In this document: positions 24,625 through 33,421 of the stretch, in pieces
How positions within the stretch are numbered: position 1 is the first letter of the stretch
Layout of the letters: each line of letters starts with the position of its first letter
Source of the DNA: Pseudactinotalea terrae
GTDB lineage: Bacteria; Actinomycetota; Actinomycetes; Actinomycetales; Beutenbergiaceae
DNA length: 64,000 bases
Reading direction: 5' to 3'
Assembly (NCBI RefSeq): GCF_009733845.1
Contig: NZ_WNXZ01000004.1
Span: 186,001-250,000, forward strand
Made by a program: the position numbers and the translations under genes
Notes under the pieces: generated by a model
The model's database searches: none
Seen by the model: only the letters and a program-made list of their open reading frames with translations
Told to the model about the DNA's origin: nothing

Positions 24625-25657
24625 CGAGGATGCTGCGCCGACAGCTCGCCGCCGCCCGGCGCCGACGAGCAAGGATGTCGCGCGCGTCGCCGGCGTCTCG
24701 CAGAGCACGGTCTCCTACGTGATGAGCGGCAAGCGCCCGATCTCCGCCGCGACCCGGCAGCTGGTCCTCGACGCGATCGATCAGCTCACCTACGAACCGC
24801 ACGCGGGGGCTCGAGCGCTGGCGGGCCACCGCACCAACGTGGTCGGGCTGATGATGCCGTTGCCGGACCCCGAGTCGGCGGGCGGGCTGATGGCCTTCAC
24901 CGAGGAGATCGCCCTCAACGCGCGCAAGCACGACTACGACGTGCTGATGCTGACGGCCGCGGAAGGCCCGAAGGCGTTGGCGCGGGTGCAGCGGCGGGCG
25001 ATGTGCGATGCCGCGATCGTCATGGAGATCGCCACCGACGACCCGCGGGCGCCGCTCGCCCGCGAGCTGGCGATGCCGGTGATCTTCATCGGTGTGCCCG
25101 ACGACCGCGACGGCCTGCACTGCATCGACTTCGACTTCGAGACCGCTGCGGAGCTGCTCGTCGACGAGCTGGCCGACGTCGAGTGCCAGGAGATCTCGGT
25201 GCTGGGCTGGTCGGCCGAGCGCGTCGCCCAGAAGATGAACTACGTGCCGCGGTTCCGCGAGCGCGCGGAGGCACGCGCGCGCAGCCGCGGCATCGCGATG
25301 CGCTGGATCAGCGCACCTCACACGCGGGCGGGTGTCGACGACTATCTCGACGGCGTTCTCGCCGACGGCGACCGCCGCCCCGGGCTGCTCACCGTCCACA
25401 GTCCGCACGAGGTCGGTGCCGCGCTGCAGCAGCGCGGTCTCGTCCCCGGCCGCGACCTCGACCTGGTGTCGCTGTGCACCGACGCCGAGGCCGAGGTCCA
25501 ACCCGTTCCGCCCACAGCGGTGTCCACCCAGCCGCGCGACGTGTCGCGACTGGCGATGTCATGGCTGTTCGACCTGCTCGACGGGGACATCCCCGCAGAG
25601 CTGCGTCTGGTGGAGGCGCGCCTGACCCGGCGCGGCTCCGTCCGTCACGCCGGCTGA
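24614..25657 (+). CDS. LacI-family transcriptional regulator of the adjacent sugar operon
   Basis: A 347-residue repressor. The HTH is SKDVARVAGVSQSTVSYVMSGK (residues ~19-40), with the hinge in PHAGARALAGHRTNVVGLMMP. The effector domain is a less typical variant; the usual C-terminal DD motif is replaced by LVSLCTDAEAEVQPVPPTAVSTQ. The start codon sits inside the dyad TCGATGCGTATCGA and no Shine-Dalgarno is present, pointing to a leaderless, self-repressed gene. The same dyad precedes the binding-protein operon downstream, so this protein very likely controls that operon. Confidence 0.9.
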   Translation: MRIDEDAAPTARRRPAPTSKDVARVAGVSQSTVSYVMSGKRPISAATRQLVLDAIDQLTYEPHAGARALAGHRTNVVGLMMPLPDPESAGGLMAFTEEIALNARKHDYDVLMLTAAEGPKALARVQRRAMCDAAIVMEIATDDPRAPLARELAMPVIFIGVPDDRDGLHCIDFDFETAAELLVDELADVECQEISVLGWSAERVAQKMNYVPRFRERAEARARSRGIAMRWISAPHTRAGVDDYLDGVLADGDRRPGLLTVHSPHEVGAALQQRGLVPGRDLDLVSLCTDAEAEVQPVPPTAVSTQPRDVSRLAMSWLFDLLDGDIPAELRLVEARLTRRGSVRHAG

Positions 25658-25697
25658 CCGCTGGTGTCCCTTGTCCGTCCCCGACACCCTCACAACA

Positions 25698-25711
25698 TCG
25701 ATGCGTATCGA
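25698..25711. promoter_or_regulatory. LacI operator TCGATGCGTATCGA before the transporter operon
   Basis: Identical to 24611-24624, with three flanking bases also shared. It lies 82 bases upstream of the binding-protein ATG. Confidence 0.75.
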
Positions 25712-25725
25712 CAGTCTTCAACGAT

Positions 25726-25751
25726 CCGCCTCGGGAACGACCCCGAGGCGG
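25726..25751 (+). terminator. Strong hairpin in the 5' leader of the transporter operon
   Basis: A perfect 10-bp stem (CCGCCTCGGG / CCCGAGGCGG) with the loop AACGAC lies between the operator and the Shine-Dalgarno of the binding-protein gene. It could be an attenuator, an mRNA-stabilising stem, or the end of the LacI transcript. Confidence 0.5.
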
Positions 25752-25793
25752 CCGCGTCCACGAAGCCGTGGACAAGAAAGGGAGGAACTCGAC

Positions 25794-27026
25794 ATGCCGA
25801 AGCCCACCAGGTCCCGAGGCCTGATCGCCGCAGCCGCGGCCGCGCCACTGCTTCTCCTCGCGGCGTGCGGAGGAGGTGATGGCGGGGGCGGCACCGGCGA
25901 CGGCGGGGTCACCGAGCTGCACGTGCTGGACTACTACAACACCGATCCCAACAAGTCGGCCTGGCAGGGTGTGCTCGACGGATGCGCCGACGAGATCGGC
26001 GTCAGTCTCAACCGTGAGACCGTCCCTGGCAATGACCTCATCGCGAAGGTGCTCCAGATGAGCTCCTCCCGCACGTTGCCCGACGTCTTGATGCTCGACA
26101 ACCCCGAGGTCCAGCAGATCGCCGACAGCGGTGCACTGGCGCCGCTCTCGCAGTTCGGCCTGGACCCCGGCGGCATCACCGAGGAGGTGCTCGCGGCGTC
26201 GACGTACGACGGCGAGCTGTACGCGCTGCAGCCGGTCACCAACACGATCGCGCTGTTCTACAACACGGCGATGCTCGAGGAGGCCGGCGTCGAGCCGCCG
26301 ACCACCTGGGACGAGCTGAAGGCGGCGGCCGCCACGCTGACCGAGGGTGACCGCTACGGCATGGCGCTGTCGGCGATCAACACCTACGAGGGCACGTGGC
26401 AGTTCCTGCCGTTCATGTGGTCCAACGGTGGCGACGAGGCCGACATCGCCACCCCGGAGGTCGCCGGAGCGCTCCAGCTCTGGAAGGACCTGCTCGACGC
26501 AGGCTCGATGTCGCAGTCGGTGGTCACCTGGTCCCAGGGGGACGTAGCCGACCAGTTCTCCGGCGGCAACGCGGCCATGATGATCAACGGCCCGTGGAAC
26601 TTCGGCACCCTCGAGGCGGTCGAGGGGCTGAACTACGGCATCGTCCCGATCCCCGTGCCGGAGGCCGGCGGCACCACAGTCTCTCCGTTCGGCGGTGAGG
26701 CGTGGGCCGTCCCGCAGACCGGTGACGAGGCGCGGATGGAGAAGGCAGCCGAGTTCGTGCAGTGCCTGGTCGGCGAGGAGGCAGTGGTCGCGGCCGCCGT
26801 CGGGACCAACACGGTGCCGACCGACCCGGCCCTCGCCCCCGATGTCATCGCGCAGGTGCCGAGCCTCGAGTCGTTCGCGGTCCAGGTGCCCGACCTGCGC
26901 TCCCGGACGGGCAAGCTCGGCGCCGAGTGGCCGGCCCAGGCGACTGCGATCTACGAAGCCGTCCAGAACGCGCTCGTGGGTGGCATGAGCCCGGAGGACG
27001 CGCTCGACCAGGCGCAGAATGGCTGA
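25794..27026 (+). CDS. Sugar-binding lipoprotein of an ABC importer (SBP_bac_1 type)
   Basis: A 410-residue protein. The ATG at 25794 is preceded by GGGAGGA; the frame upstream of it is not coding. The lipoprotein signal is LLLLAACGGG (Cys about residue 23) with a Gly/Asp linker. The mature protein shows the cluster 1 pattern: TLPDVLMLDNPEVQQIADSG, YALQPVTNTIALFYN, MINGPWNFGTL and PFGGEAWAVP. It hands a carbohydrate to the two permeases encoded directly downstream; the first permease gene overlaps its stop region by eight bases. Confidence 0.92.
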   Translation: MPKPTRSRGLIAAAAAAPLLLLAACGGGDGGGGTGDGGVTELHVLDYYNTDPNKSAWQGVLDGCADEIGVSLNRETVPGNDLIAKVLQMSSSRTLPDVLMLDNPEVQQIADSGALAPLSQFGLDPGGITEEVLAASTYDGELYALQPVTNTIALFYNTAMLEEAGVEPPTTWDELKAAAATLTEGDRYGMALSAINTYEGTWQFLPFMWSNGGDEADIATPEVAGALQLWKDLLDAGSMSQSVVTWSQGDVADQFSGGNAAMMINGPWNFGTLEAVEGLNYGIVPIPVPEAGGTTVSPFGGEAWAVPQTGDEARMEKAAEFVQCLVGEEAVVAAAVGTNTVPTDPALAPDVIAQVPSLESFAVQVPDLRSRTGKLGAEWPAQATAIYEAVQNALVGGMSPEDALDQAQNG

Positions 27027-27987
27027 GAGCCGCTCAGTCGCGACGGCGACCGGTCCCTCCGGCGGGCTGGCCCCGCCGCGGCCCGGTCGCCGTCGGAGGC
27101 GCCCGGTCGCGCGGCACCGTGTGGTCCAGGCCGCGTTCCTGGTGCCCGCGATCGTCTACATGCTGCTCTTCTTCGGCTACCCGGTGGTCAAGAACCTCGT
27201 CATGGGCTTCCAGGAGTACACGACGCGGACGTTCTACACCGGCGAGGCGCCCTGGGTCGGCCTGGCGAACTACGCGACCGCGATCTCGGACCCGGTGTTC
27301 GACCGGGCGCTGCTCAACACCGGGCTCTTCACGGTGGGTTCGATCGCCGGGCAGTTCACGATCGGGCTGCTGATCGCGCTGTTCTTCCACAAGCGCTTCC
27401 TGCTCTCGGGCGTGCTGCGGTCGCTGCTGCTGCTGCCGTGGTTGATCCCGATGATCGCGGCCTCGGCTGTGTGGCGGTGGATCCTCGACACCGACAACGG
27501 CGTGCTGAACCGCACGCTGGGACTGCTGCCGTTCGTCGACGGCCGGCCCGCCTGGCTGACGTCGACCTCGTTGGCTCTGGTCGCCGTCATCGTGGTGAAC
27601 ATCTGGCTCGGGATCCCCTTCAACGCGACCATCCTGTACGGCGGTCTGCAGGAGATCCCGGAGGAGCTCTACGAGGCAGGGTCGCTCGACGGCGCGACCG
27701 GCGCACGAGCCTTCTGGTGCATCACGTGGCCGCAGCTGCGCGGCGTGGTGACCGTCGTCCTGGTGCTGGGTGTCGTCTACACCTTGAAGGTGCTCGACGT
27801 CATCCTGGGACTGACCAACGGTGGGCCGGCCAACGCCACCCAGACGATCTCGACGTTCTCGTACCACATGTCGTTCCGCGAGTTCGACTTCGGGGTGGGT
27901 GCCGCGCTGGGCAACATCCTCGTGGTGATCTCGCTCGTGTTCGCCGTCGTCTACCTGCGCGTCAATCGTCGCGCGGTGGACGAGTAG
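27019..27987 (+). CDS. Carbohydrate ABC transporter permease, MalF type (CUT1)
   Basis: A 322-residue membrane protein whose ATG lies eight bases inside the preceding gene, so it is coupled to it. A basic, Pro-rich cytoplasmic N-terminus (~38 residues) precedes six membrane helices. The EAA loop is [20 protein letters not shown]. No ATPase gene is present in the operon. Confidence 0.92.
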   Translation: MAESRSVATATGPSGGLAPPRPGRRRRRPVARHRVVQAAFLVPAIVYMLLFFGYPVVKNLVMGFQEYTTRTFYTGEAPWVGLANYATAISDPVFDRALLNTGLFTVGSIAGQFTIGLLIALFFHKRFLLSGVLRSLLLLPWLIPMIAASAVWRWILDTDNGVLNRTLGLLPFVDGRPAWLTSTSLALVAVIVVNIWLGIPFNATILYGGLQEIPEELYEAGSLDGATGARAFWCITWPQLRGVVTVVLVLGVVYTLKVLDVILGLTNGGPANATQTISTFSYHMSFREFDFGVGAALGNILVVISLVFAVVYLRVNRRAVDE

Positions 27988-28002
27988 AGGCAGGAGGCCA
28001 CC

Positions 28003-28878
28003 ATGACTGCCGTTCCGATCACCCGGCGGGCGCCCACGCGCGTTGCCCGCCGCGCCGCGACCTCGCGGCCCCCACGACGCCTCGGCCACACGATCCTGGG
28101 TGTCGTCATCATCGCCATCATGCTGTTCCCGCTGTACTGGATGCTCAACGTCTCGCTGCAGCCGGCGGGCAATGCCGCGGCCACTCCGTGGCTCCCGTTC
28201 GACTTCTCGCTGCGCGGCTACGAGACGGCGATCGCCGAGCAGGGCGGCAACCTGCTCACCAGCCTCATCGTCAGCCTGGGCGCCGTCGTGCTCAGCCTCG
28301 CCATCGCGGCGCCTGCTGCCTACGCGCTGGCTCACTTCCGCTTCGGCACGTGGGTGAGCGTGCTCCTGTTCGCGGTGCTCACCACGCAGATGGTCCCCGG
28401 CATCGTCGTCGCCAACGCGTTGTACAGCGCCTACAGCGACCTGGGTCTGCTGAACACCTACGGCGGGCTGATCCTGGCCGACTCCGCAGCAGGGATCCCG
28501 TTCTCGATCATCTTGATGCGAGCCTTCATGATGGGCATTCCCGCATCGATCATCGAGGCGGCCTATGTCGACGGCGCCGGTCCGATTCGCGCGTTCCTGG
28601 CGGTCGTGCTGCCCATCAGCAGGAACGCACTCATCACCTCGGCGCTGTTCACGTTCCTGTTCGCGTGGGGCGACTTCCTGTTCGCCCTGACGCTGACGAC
28701 GACGGAGAGCATGCGCCCGATCACGCTGGGCCTGTACAGCTACATCGGCGGGTTCGTCAACGACTGGTCGCCGGTCATGGCGACCGCCGTACTCTCGTCG
28801 TTGCCGGCCATCGCGCTGCTGATCGTCGCCCAGCGCTACGTCGCCGCTGGCGTCACAGGAGGCGCCGTCAAGTCCTGA
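28003..28878 (+). CDS. Carbohydrate ABC transporter permease, MalG type (CUT1)
   Basis: A 291-residue membrane protein 15 bases after the MalF-type gene, with CAGGAGG before the ATG. Six membrane helices are predicted. The EAA motif is [20 protein letters not shown], and the ending [15 protein letters not shown] is typical of MalG-type permeases. It completes the importer of this operon. Confidence 0.92.
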   Translation: MTAVPITRRAPTRVARRAATSRPPRRLGHTILGVVIIAIMLFPLYWMLNVSLQPAGNAAATPWLPFDFSLRGYETAIAEQGGNLLTSLIVSLGAVVLSLAIAAPAAYALAHFRFGTWVSVLLFAVLTTQMVPGIVVANALYSAYSDLGLLNTYGGLILADSAAGIPFSIILMRAFMMGIPASIIEAAYVDGAGPIRAFLAVVLPISRNALITSALFTFLFAWGDFLFALTLTTTESMRPITLGLYSYIGGFVNDWSPVMATAVLSSLPAIALLIVAQRYVAAGVTGGAVKS

Positions 28879-28949
28879 GCACGCGAACCATCGAGCACCG
28901 ACCGACCCCGATCATCCACATCACCCACCACCTCGAGGAGAGCACCACC

Positions 28950-29771
28950 ATGACCGATCCGATCCGCATCCTGGTCTGGGGCGAGAACCGCCACGAGCAG
29001 CTGGAGCCGAGTGTCGCCGAGCGATACCCGGACGGCATGCACGGCGCCATCGCGCAGGGGATCGAGGCGAACCTCGGCGAGCGCGCCCGGGTCCGCACCA
29101 CCACGATGGACCAGCCGGAGCACGGGCTCACGGAGGAGGTGCTCGCCGACACCGACGTGCTGATCTGGTGGGGCCACGCCGCGCACGGCGAGGTCTCCGA
29201 CGAGGTCGTCGAGCGCGCGCACCGGCACGTGCTGGAGGGGATGGGCCTGATCGTCCTGCACTCCGGGCACTGGTCGAAGCTCTTCATGAAGCTGATGGGC
29301 ACGACCTGCACGCTGCGCTGGCGAGCCGAGCACGACCGCGAGCTCGTCTGGACCGTGGATCCCACGCACCCCATCGCCCAGGGCATCCCCAACCCGATGA
29401 TCATCGACGAGGACGAGATGTACGGGGAGTTCTTCGACATCCCCACGCCCGACGAGCTGGTCTTCATCTCCTCCTTCACCGGCGGCGAGGTGTTCCGTTC
29501 CGGCTGCACCTTCAAGCGGGGCCACGGGAAGATCTTCTATTTCCGCCCCGGCGACCAGGAGTACCCGACCTACTTCCACGAGGGCGTCCGCAGGGTCATC
29601 TCGAACGCCGCCGAGTGGGCCGTCACGCTGCGTCCCGAGCGCGAGATCCCCACGTTGCTGCGCTACCGCACCGGCGAGTTCTACGTGGGCGCCGACTACG
29701 AGGGTGCGTTGAGTCCCGAGGCTGCCGCGGCGCAGGCGGAGCTCGAGGCCGAGCAGGCCAGCGGCGAATGA
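28950..29771 (+). CDS. ThuA-domain protein (trehalose-utilisation family)
   Basis: A 273-residue cytoplasmic protein with GAGGAGAG before its ATG. The class I glutamine amidotransferase-like fold of ThuA is visible: [62 protein letters not shown]. ThuA was first linked to trehalose and maltose use in rhizobia; the reaction is unsettled. The gene overlaps the following dehydrogenase gene by four bases (ATGA). ThuA and Gfo/Idh/MocA proteins are often paired next to sugar importers, which suggests a joint role in modifying the imported sugar. Confidence 0.9.
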   Translation: MTDPIRILVWGENRHEQLEPSVAERYPDGMHGAIAQGIEANLGERARVRTTTMDQPEHGLTEEVLADTDVLIWWGHAAHGEVSDEVVERAHRHVLEGMGLIVLHSGHWSKLFMKLMGTTCTLRWRAEHDRELVWTVDPTHPIAQGIPNPMIIDEDEMYGEFFDIPTPDELVFISSFTGGEVFRSGCTFKRGHGKIFYFRPGDQEYPTYFHEGVRRVISNAAEWAVTLRPEREIPTLLRYRTGEFYVGADYEGALSPEAAAAQAELEAEQASGE

Positions 29772-30877
29772 GCGAGCCGCTACGCATCCTCCAGGTCGGC
29801 GCCGGCGGCATGGGCCGGGCGTGGTTGAGCACGATCGCGGCTAACCCTGACGCCGTGCTCGTCGGGCTGGTCGACCTCGATCTCGACGTCGCGCGGGCGG
29901 CCCTGGCCGCTGCGCCGGGCGGGCTCGCCGACGGCGATGTCGCGGTGGGCACCGACCTCGGCGAGATGCTGGCCACGACGCAGGCGAGCGCCGTCGTCGA
30001 TGTCGCGATCCCGATCGCGCACCACTCGATCACGACGGCGGCGCTGTTCGCCGGACTCGACGTGCTGGGTGAGAAGCCCGTCACCGAGACCGTGGCCGAG
30101 GCGCTCTCCCTGGTCGCGGCCACACAGGTGACGGGGCGGCGGTTCGTGGTCAGCCAGTCCCGCCGCTTCAACCAGCAGGCGTTCCAGCTCCGTGCCTACT
30201 CCCGTGCGCTGGGCTCCTCCGGTTCGCTCGCGTGCGAGTTCTTCAAGGCACCGCACTTCGGTGGGTTCCGTGAGGAGATGCCGCAGCCGCTCCTCGTGGA
30301 CATGGCGATCCATCAGTTCGACCTCGCTCGGTTCGTGCTCGACGCCGACCCGGTCGCCGTGTATGCCGAGTCCTTCAACCCGCCGTGGAGCTGGTACGCC
30401 GGCGACGCCTCGGCGGTCGCGACGTTCGAGATGAGCGACGGCTCCCGCTTCAGCTACACCGGCTGCTGGTGCGCACCGGGGCTGGAGACATCCTGGAACG
30501 GGTCCTGGCGGCTCTCGGCCGAGAAGGGTGCGGCGACCTGGGACGGTGACCATGCGCCGTCGTACGACGCGGGCGGCGATCTCGCGGTACCGCAGGAGGC
30601 CGACCCCGGCCGGGAGCTCGCCGGATCGCTCGCCGCGTTCGTGGCAGGGATTCGCGAGCGCGCGCCGATGATGTGCGAGGCCGCCGACAACGTGCTGAGC
30701 CTCGCGATGGTCGAGGCGGCCGTGGCATCGGCGGAGACAGGAGTGCGCGTGAGTATCGACGAGGTGCTCGAGCGCGCCCACGAGGTGGCGCTCGCGTCGG
30801 AGTCCCGTGACGACGTCCGCGCTGCTCTGGTGGGCTGGCCCTCGGTACGGGAGGGTCTCGCGCTCTCGACCGCCTGA
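29768..30877 (+). CDS. Gfo/Idh/MocA-family oxidoreductase
   Basis: A 369-residue NAD(P)-dependent sugar or inositol dehydrogenase-type protein. The Rossmann motif is [10 protein letters not shown] (residues ~10-19). The family motif GEKPVTET carries the catalytic Lys, and [13 protein letters not shown] holds the conserved His-x-x-Asp-like segment. It is coupled to the ThuA-like gene by an ATGA overlap and ends the operon. It probably oxidises a sugar delivered by the upstream importer, possibly as part of a 3-keto-glycoside pathway; the substrate is inferred only from context. Confidence 0.9.
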   Translation: MSEPLRILQVGAGGMGRAWLSTIAANPDAVLVGLVDLDLDVARAALAAAPGGLADGDVAVGTDLGEMLATTQASAVVDVAIPIAHHSITTAALFAGLDVLGEKPVTETVAEALSLVAATQVTGRRFVVSQSRRFNQQAFQLRAYSRALGSSGSLACEFFKAPHFGGFREEMPQPLLVDMAIHQFDLARFVLDADPVAVYAESFNPPWSWYAGDASAVATFEMSDGSRFSYTGCWCAPGLETSWNGSWRLSAEKGAATWDGDHAPSYDAGGDLAVPQEADPGRELAGSLAAFVAGIRERAPMMCEAADNVLSLAMVEAAVASAETGVRVSIDEVLERAHEVALASESRDDVRAALVGWPSVREGLALSTA

Positions 30878-30882
30878 GGTGC

Positions 30883-30921
30883 GCCGGGTGTGGCAGGCGC
30901 GGGCCGCGCGTCACACCCGGC
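30883..30921 (+). terminator. Strong hairpin terminator of the sugar operon
   Basis: A perfect 10-bp stem (GCCGGGTGTG / CACACCCGGC) encloses the further self-complementary GCGCGGGCCGCGC. It begins five bases after the stop of the last operon gene. Confidence 0.7.
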
Positions 30922-30995
30922 CGCGCTCACTCGTGGGGCAGAGGGCGCGACTCATGGACGAGCCCGCGGGGTGCCATCTCGGCTTAGAGTGGAGC

Positions 30996-31478
30996 ATGAC
31001 GACCTGGGCGCGACGAACGAGCGGGGTGGTCGCTGCCGCTCTGCTGATGCTCGGCCTGGCCGCCTGCCAGGAACCCGATCAGGGCCGGAGCCCGGAGCCG
31101 GGCGAGGGCGACGCCACCACGCTCACACCCACGGACGAGGCGACCGAGGACCCGACGAGCGAGACCTCGGAGCCTGACGGGTCGCCGTCGGGAGACATGG
31201 ACGAGCGCGTCGAGGCGGCGGTGACGGATCTGGCGCAGCAGCTCGACGTCGACCCGGCCGCCATCACGCCCGGTGAGCTCGAGGAGGTCACCTGGAGCGA
31301 CGGCTCGATCGGCTGCCCGGAGCCCGACCAGATGTACACGCAGGCGCTCGTGCCCGGCGCCCGGCTGATCCTCACGGTCGACGGCACCGAGTACGCCTAC
31401 CACGGCGAGGGGGACGGGCCGCTGTTCTACTGCCAGAACCCGGTCGAGCCCGCACCGTCCGACGAAGCCACCGCCTGA
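30996..31478 (+). CDS. Small lipoprotein of unknown function
   Basis: A 160-residue protein with a lipoprotein signal ending LGLAACQ. A Thr/Glu/Pro-rich linker (~residues 28-65) is followed by a compact domain (ERVEAAVTDLAQQLDVDP, WSDGSIGCPEPDQMYTQALVPG, LILTVDGTEYAYHGEGDGPLFYC). This C-terminal domain resembles short secreted proteins known in other actinobacteria and cyanobacteria, with two cysteines that may form a disulfide. A TAGAGT box stands five bases before the ATG, so the mRNA is probably leaderless. I do not recognise a function. Confidence 0.85.
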   Translation: MTTWARRTSGVVAAALLMLGLAACQEPDQGRSPEPGEGDATTLTPTDEATEDPTSETSEPDGSPSGDMDERVEAAVTDLAQQLDVDPAAITPGELEEVTWSDGSIGCPEPDQMYTQALVPGARLILTVDGTEYAYHGEGDGPLFYCQNPVEPAPSDEATA

Positions 31479-31528
31479 GCGCTGGCAGCACTTCGTGCGG
31501 AGCCGCAGTTTCTGCGGTACGGTGGGTC

Positions 31529-31918
31529 ATGCCCCTCGACCCCACCACCCTCGCGGCGATCCGCGGCGCGCTCGACGACGCCGAGCGGGCCGGTGCCGAC
31601 CGGATTGCGGACGCGCTGCCGCGGCTGCGTGACGCCGCCGATCGGCTGACCGAGCTGCTCGACGCCTCGATGGCGCAGGCCGTGCTGGAGGAGGGTGACA
31701 GCCTGCGTGCCGCCGGCCAGAAGGCCGGGCTGAGCGAGAACGCCGTCGGGCCGCGTCTGGCTCGGACCCCGGCGCTCGCGGCGTACGCCAACGCCGATGG
31801 CCGTGTCACCGCGGCCGGTGTCGAGAGGGCGCGCTACGACCTGGAGACAGGGACGCCACGCGCGCCCGCCCACCCACCGAAGCCGATGCGCTTCACACCA
31901 CGAAGGAGGACGCCATGA
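31529..31918 (+). CDS. Small putative HTH DNA-binding protein
   Basis: A 129-residue protein. The central part (DSLRAAGQKAGLSENAVGPRLARTPALAAY, residues ~58-90) looks like a helix-turn-helix that chooses a recognition helix beginning SENAV. The N-terminal half is helical and may dimerise; the C-terminus is basic and Pro-rich (PPKPMRFTPRRR). TACGGT lies five bases before the ATG (leaderless pattern). Its stop overlaps the start of the VWA gene (ATGA), so the two are coupled. I cannot place it in a named family. Confidence 0.75.
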   Translation: MPLDPTTLAAIRGALDDAERAGADRIADALPRLRDAADRLTELLDASMAQAVLEEGDSLRAAGQKAGLSENAVGPRLARTPALAAYANADGRVTAAGVERARYDLETGTPRAPAHPPKPMRFTPRRRTP

Positions 31919-32562
31919 CCCGTCCCGATCTCACCCACCTGTACTTCCTGCTCGACCGCTCCGGGTCGATGCAGTCGATCAAGGCCGACACCGAGGGCGG
32001 GTTCGCTGCCTTCATCGACGAGCAGGCGCGCAGCGCGGCGACGAGCGAGTGCCGTGTGACGCTCGCGCAGTTCGACAACACCTACGACCTCGTCTACTCC
32101 GACATCCCGCTCAGCGACGTGCCGCCGCTCGACCTCGCGCCGCGCGGCAGCACGGCGCTGCTGGACGCGATGGGCACGCTTATCACCGAGGCGGGCGCGA
32201 AGCTCGCTGCGCTTCCCGAGGAGGAGCGCCCGGGCACCGTCGTGGTCGCCGTCATGACCGACGGTCATGAGAACGCCTCCAGGGAGTGGACGCACGCGGC
32301 GATCAAGTCCCTGGTCGAGCAGCAGACCGAGCAGTACCGCTGGCAGTTCATGTACATGGGCGCCGACCAGGACGCGATCGAGGTCGGTCGTTCCATCGGG
32401 GTGAGCGCCGAGCACGCGGTCACCTACGGTCGGGGCAAGGCGCGTGAGGCGATGGCGGCGACGTCGGCCAAGGTCGCAGGCCTGCGTGCCGCGCGTGCGG
32501 TCAACCCGGCGGCGATGGCCGATGCCTACTCGCAGTCCGAGCGCGACGACCTCGCGCGCTGA
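31915..32562 (+). CDS. von Willebrand factor type A (VWA) domain protein
   Basis: A 215-residue cytoplasmic protein that is essentially one VWA domain. The metal-ion-dependent adhesion site is complete: LLDRSGSMQS (DxSxS), the Thr in RGSTALLDAMG, and the Asp in VAVMTDGHENAS. The family mediates metal-dependent protein contacts. It has AAGGAGG before the ATG as well as the ATGA overlap with the upstream HTH-like gene. No AAA ATPase partner of the MoxR type is adjacent. Its partner is unknown. Confidence 0.9.
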   Translation: MTRPDLTHLYFLLDRSGSMQSIKADTEGGFAAFIDEQARSAATSECRVTLAQFDNTYDLVYSDIPLSDVPPLDLAPRGSTALLDAMGTLITEAGAKLAALPEEERPGTVVVAVMTDGHENASREWTHAAIKSLVEQQTEQYRWQFMYMGADQDAIEVGRSIGVSAEHAVTYGRGKAREAMAATSAKVAGLRAARAVNPAAMADAYSQSERDDLAR

Positions 32563-32566
32563 CACC

Positions 32567-33421
32567 ATGACCGACATCCGGACCGGTGTCTCGGGCTGGC
32601 GCTACCCGGGCTGGCGCGGTGTCTTCTACCCGCCCGGGCTGCGCCAGCGTGACGAGCTCTCCTACCTGTCCGAGCGCATGGCGACCGTCGAGGTCAACGG
32701 ATCGTTCTACTCGCTGCAACGCCCCAGCAGCTGGCGCTCCTGGGCCGCGCAGGTGGCCGACGGCACGGTGATGGCGGTCAAGGGGCCGCGCTTCATCACG
32801 CACATGTTGAGGCTGCGGGATGCTCGCGAGGCGCTCGGCACCTTCTTCGCGAGCGGCCCGCTGCTGCTCGGCGACCTCACCGGGCCGTTCCTGTGGCAGC
32901 TGCCCGCCCGCGACGCGTTCGAGCCCGAGCGGCTCGAGGCGTTCTTCGCGTTGCTGCCCCGCACGGAGCGCGAGGCGGCGCGTCTCGCCCGGGGTGGCCG
33001 GCTGGCCCAGATCGAGCGCTGGTCCGAGACCCCCTGGACCCGGGCAGCTCGCGCCGACCGGCCGCTGCGGCACGCGATCGAGGTACGCCACTCGTCGTAT
33101 GAGGACGAGGCGTTCCTGGCGATGTGCCGCCGCCACGGGGTCGCCGTCGTCGTCTCCGACGGCGCCGGGCAGTGGCCCACGATCGACGCGGTCACGGCCG
33201 ATCACGTGTACGTGCGGCTCCACGGCGGCGACGAGCTCTACACCAGCGGCTACTCGGCCACCGAGATCGAGGACTGGGCAGCCCGGGTGCGGGGCTGGGC
33301 GGCGCACGACGGCGTCGAGCAGGTCCTCGTGTACTTCGACAACGACGCCAAGGTCCACGCGCCGCGCGACGCGATCGCGCTCGCCGCTGTCCTCCCCGAG
33401 CGGCTCAGCGCACCCCGGTGA
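32567..33421 (+). CDS. DUF72 family protein (YecE-like)
   Basis: A 284-residue protein with the DUF72 signatures VSGWRYPGWRGVFYP at the N-terminus, VEVNGSFYSLQRPSSW, AIEVRHSSYEDEAF and DHVYVRLHGGDELYTSGYS. The fold is a TIM-barrel-like one of unknown activity. It starts four bases after the VWA gene stop and its 3' end overlaps the convergent permease gene by 17 bases. Confidence 0.9.
   Translation: MTDIRTGVSGWRYPGWRGVFYPPGLRQRDELSYLSERMATVEVNGSFYSLQRPSSWRSWAAQVADGTVMAVKGPRFITHMLRLRDAREALGTFFASGPLLLGDLTGPFLWQLPARDAFEPERLEAFFALLPRTEREAARLARGGRLAQIERWSETPWTRAARADRPLRHAIEVRHSSYEDEAFLAMCRRHGVAVVVSDGAGQWPTIDAVTADHVYVRLHGGDELYTSGYSATEIEDWAARVRGWAAHDGVEQVLVYFDNDAKVHAPRDAIALAAVLPERLSAPR

Noticed and set aside
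27034-28335. Minus-strand open frame opposite the permease genes
   Set aside because: Low-complexity, Glu/Arg/Gln-rich translation with no recognisable domain; the plus strand encodes two clear CUT1 permeases.
31529-32562. HTH-like plus VWA genes as a defence or ternary toxin system
   Set aside because: No nuclease, MoxR-type ATPase or other known defence partner is adjacent, and the VWA protein is a single domain.
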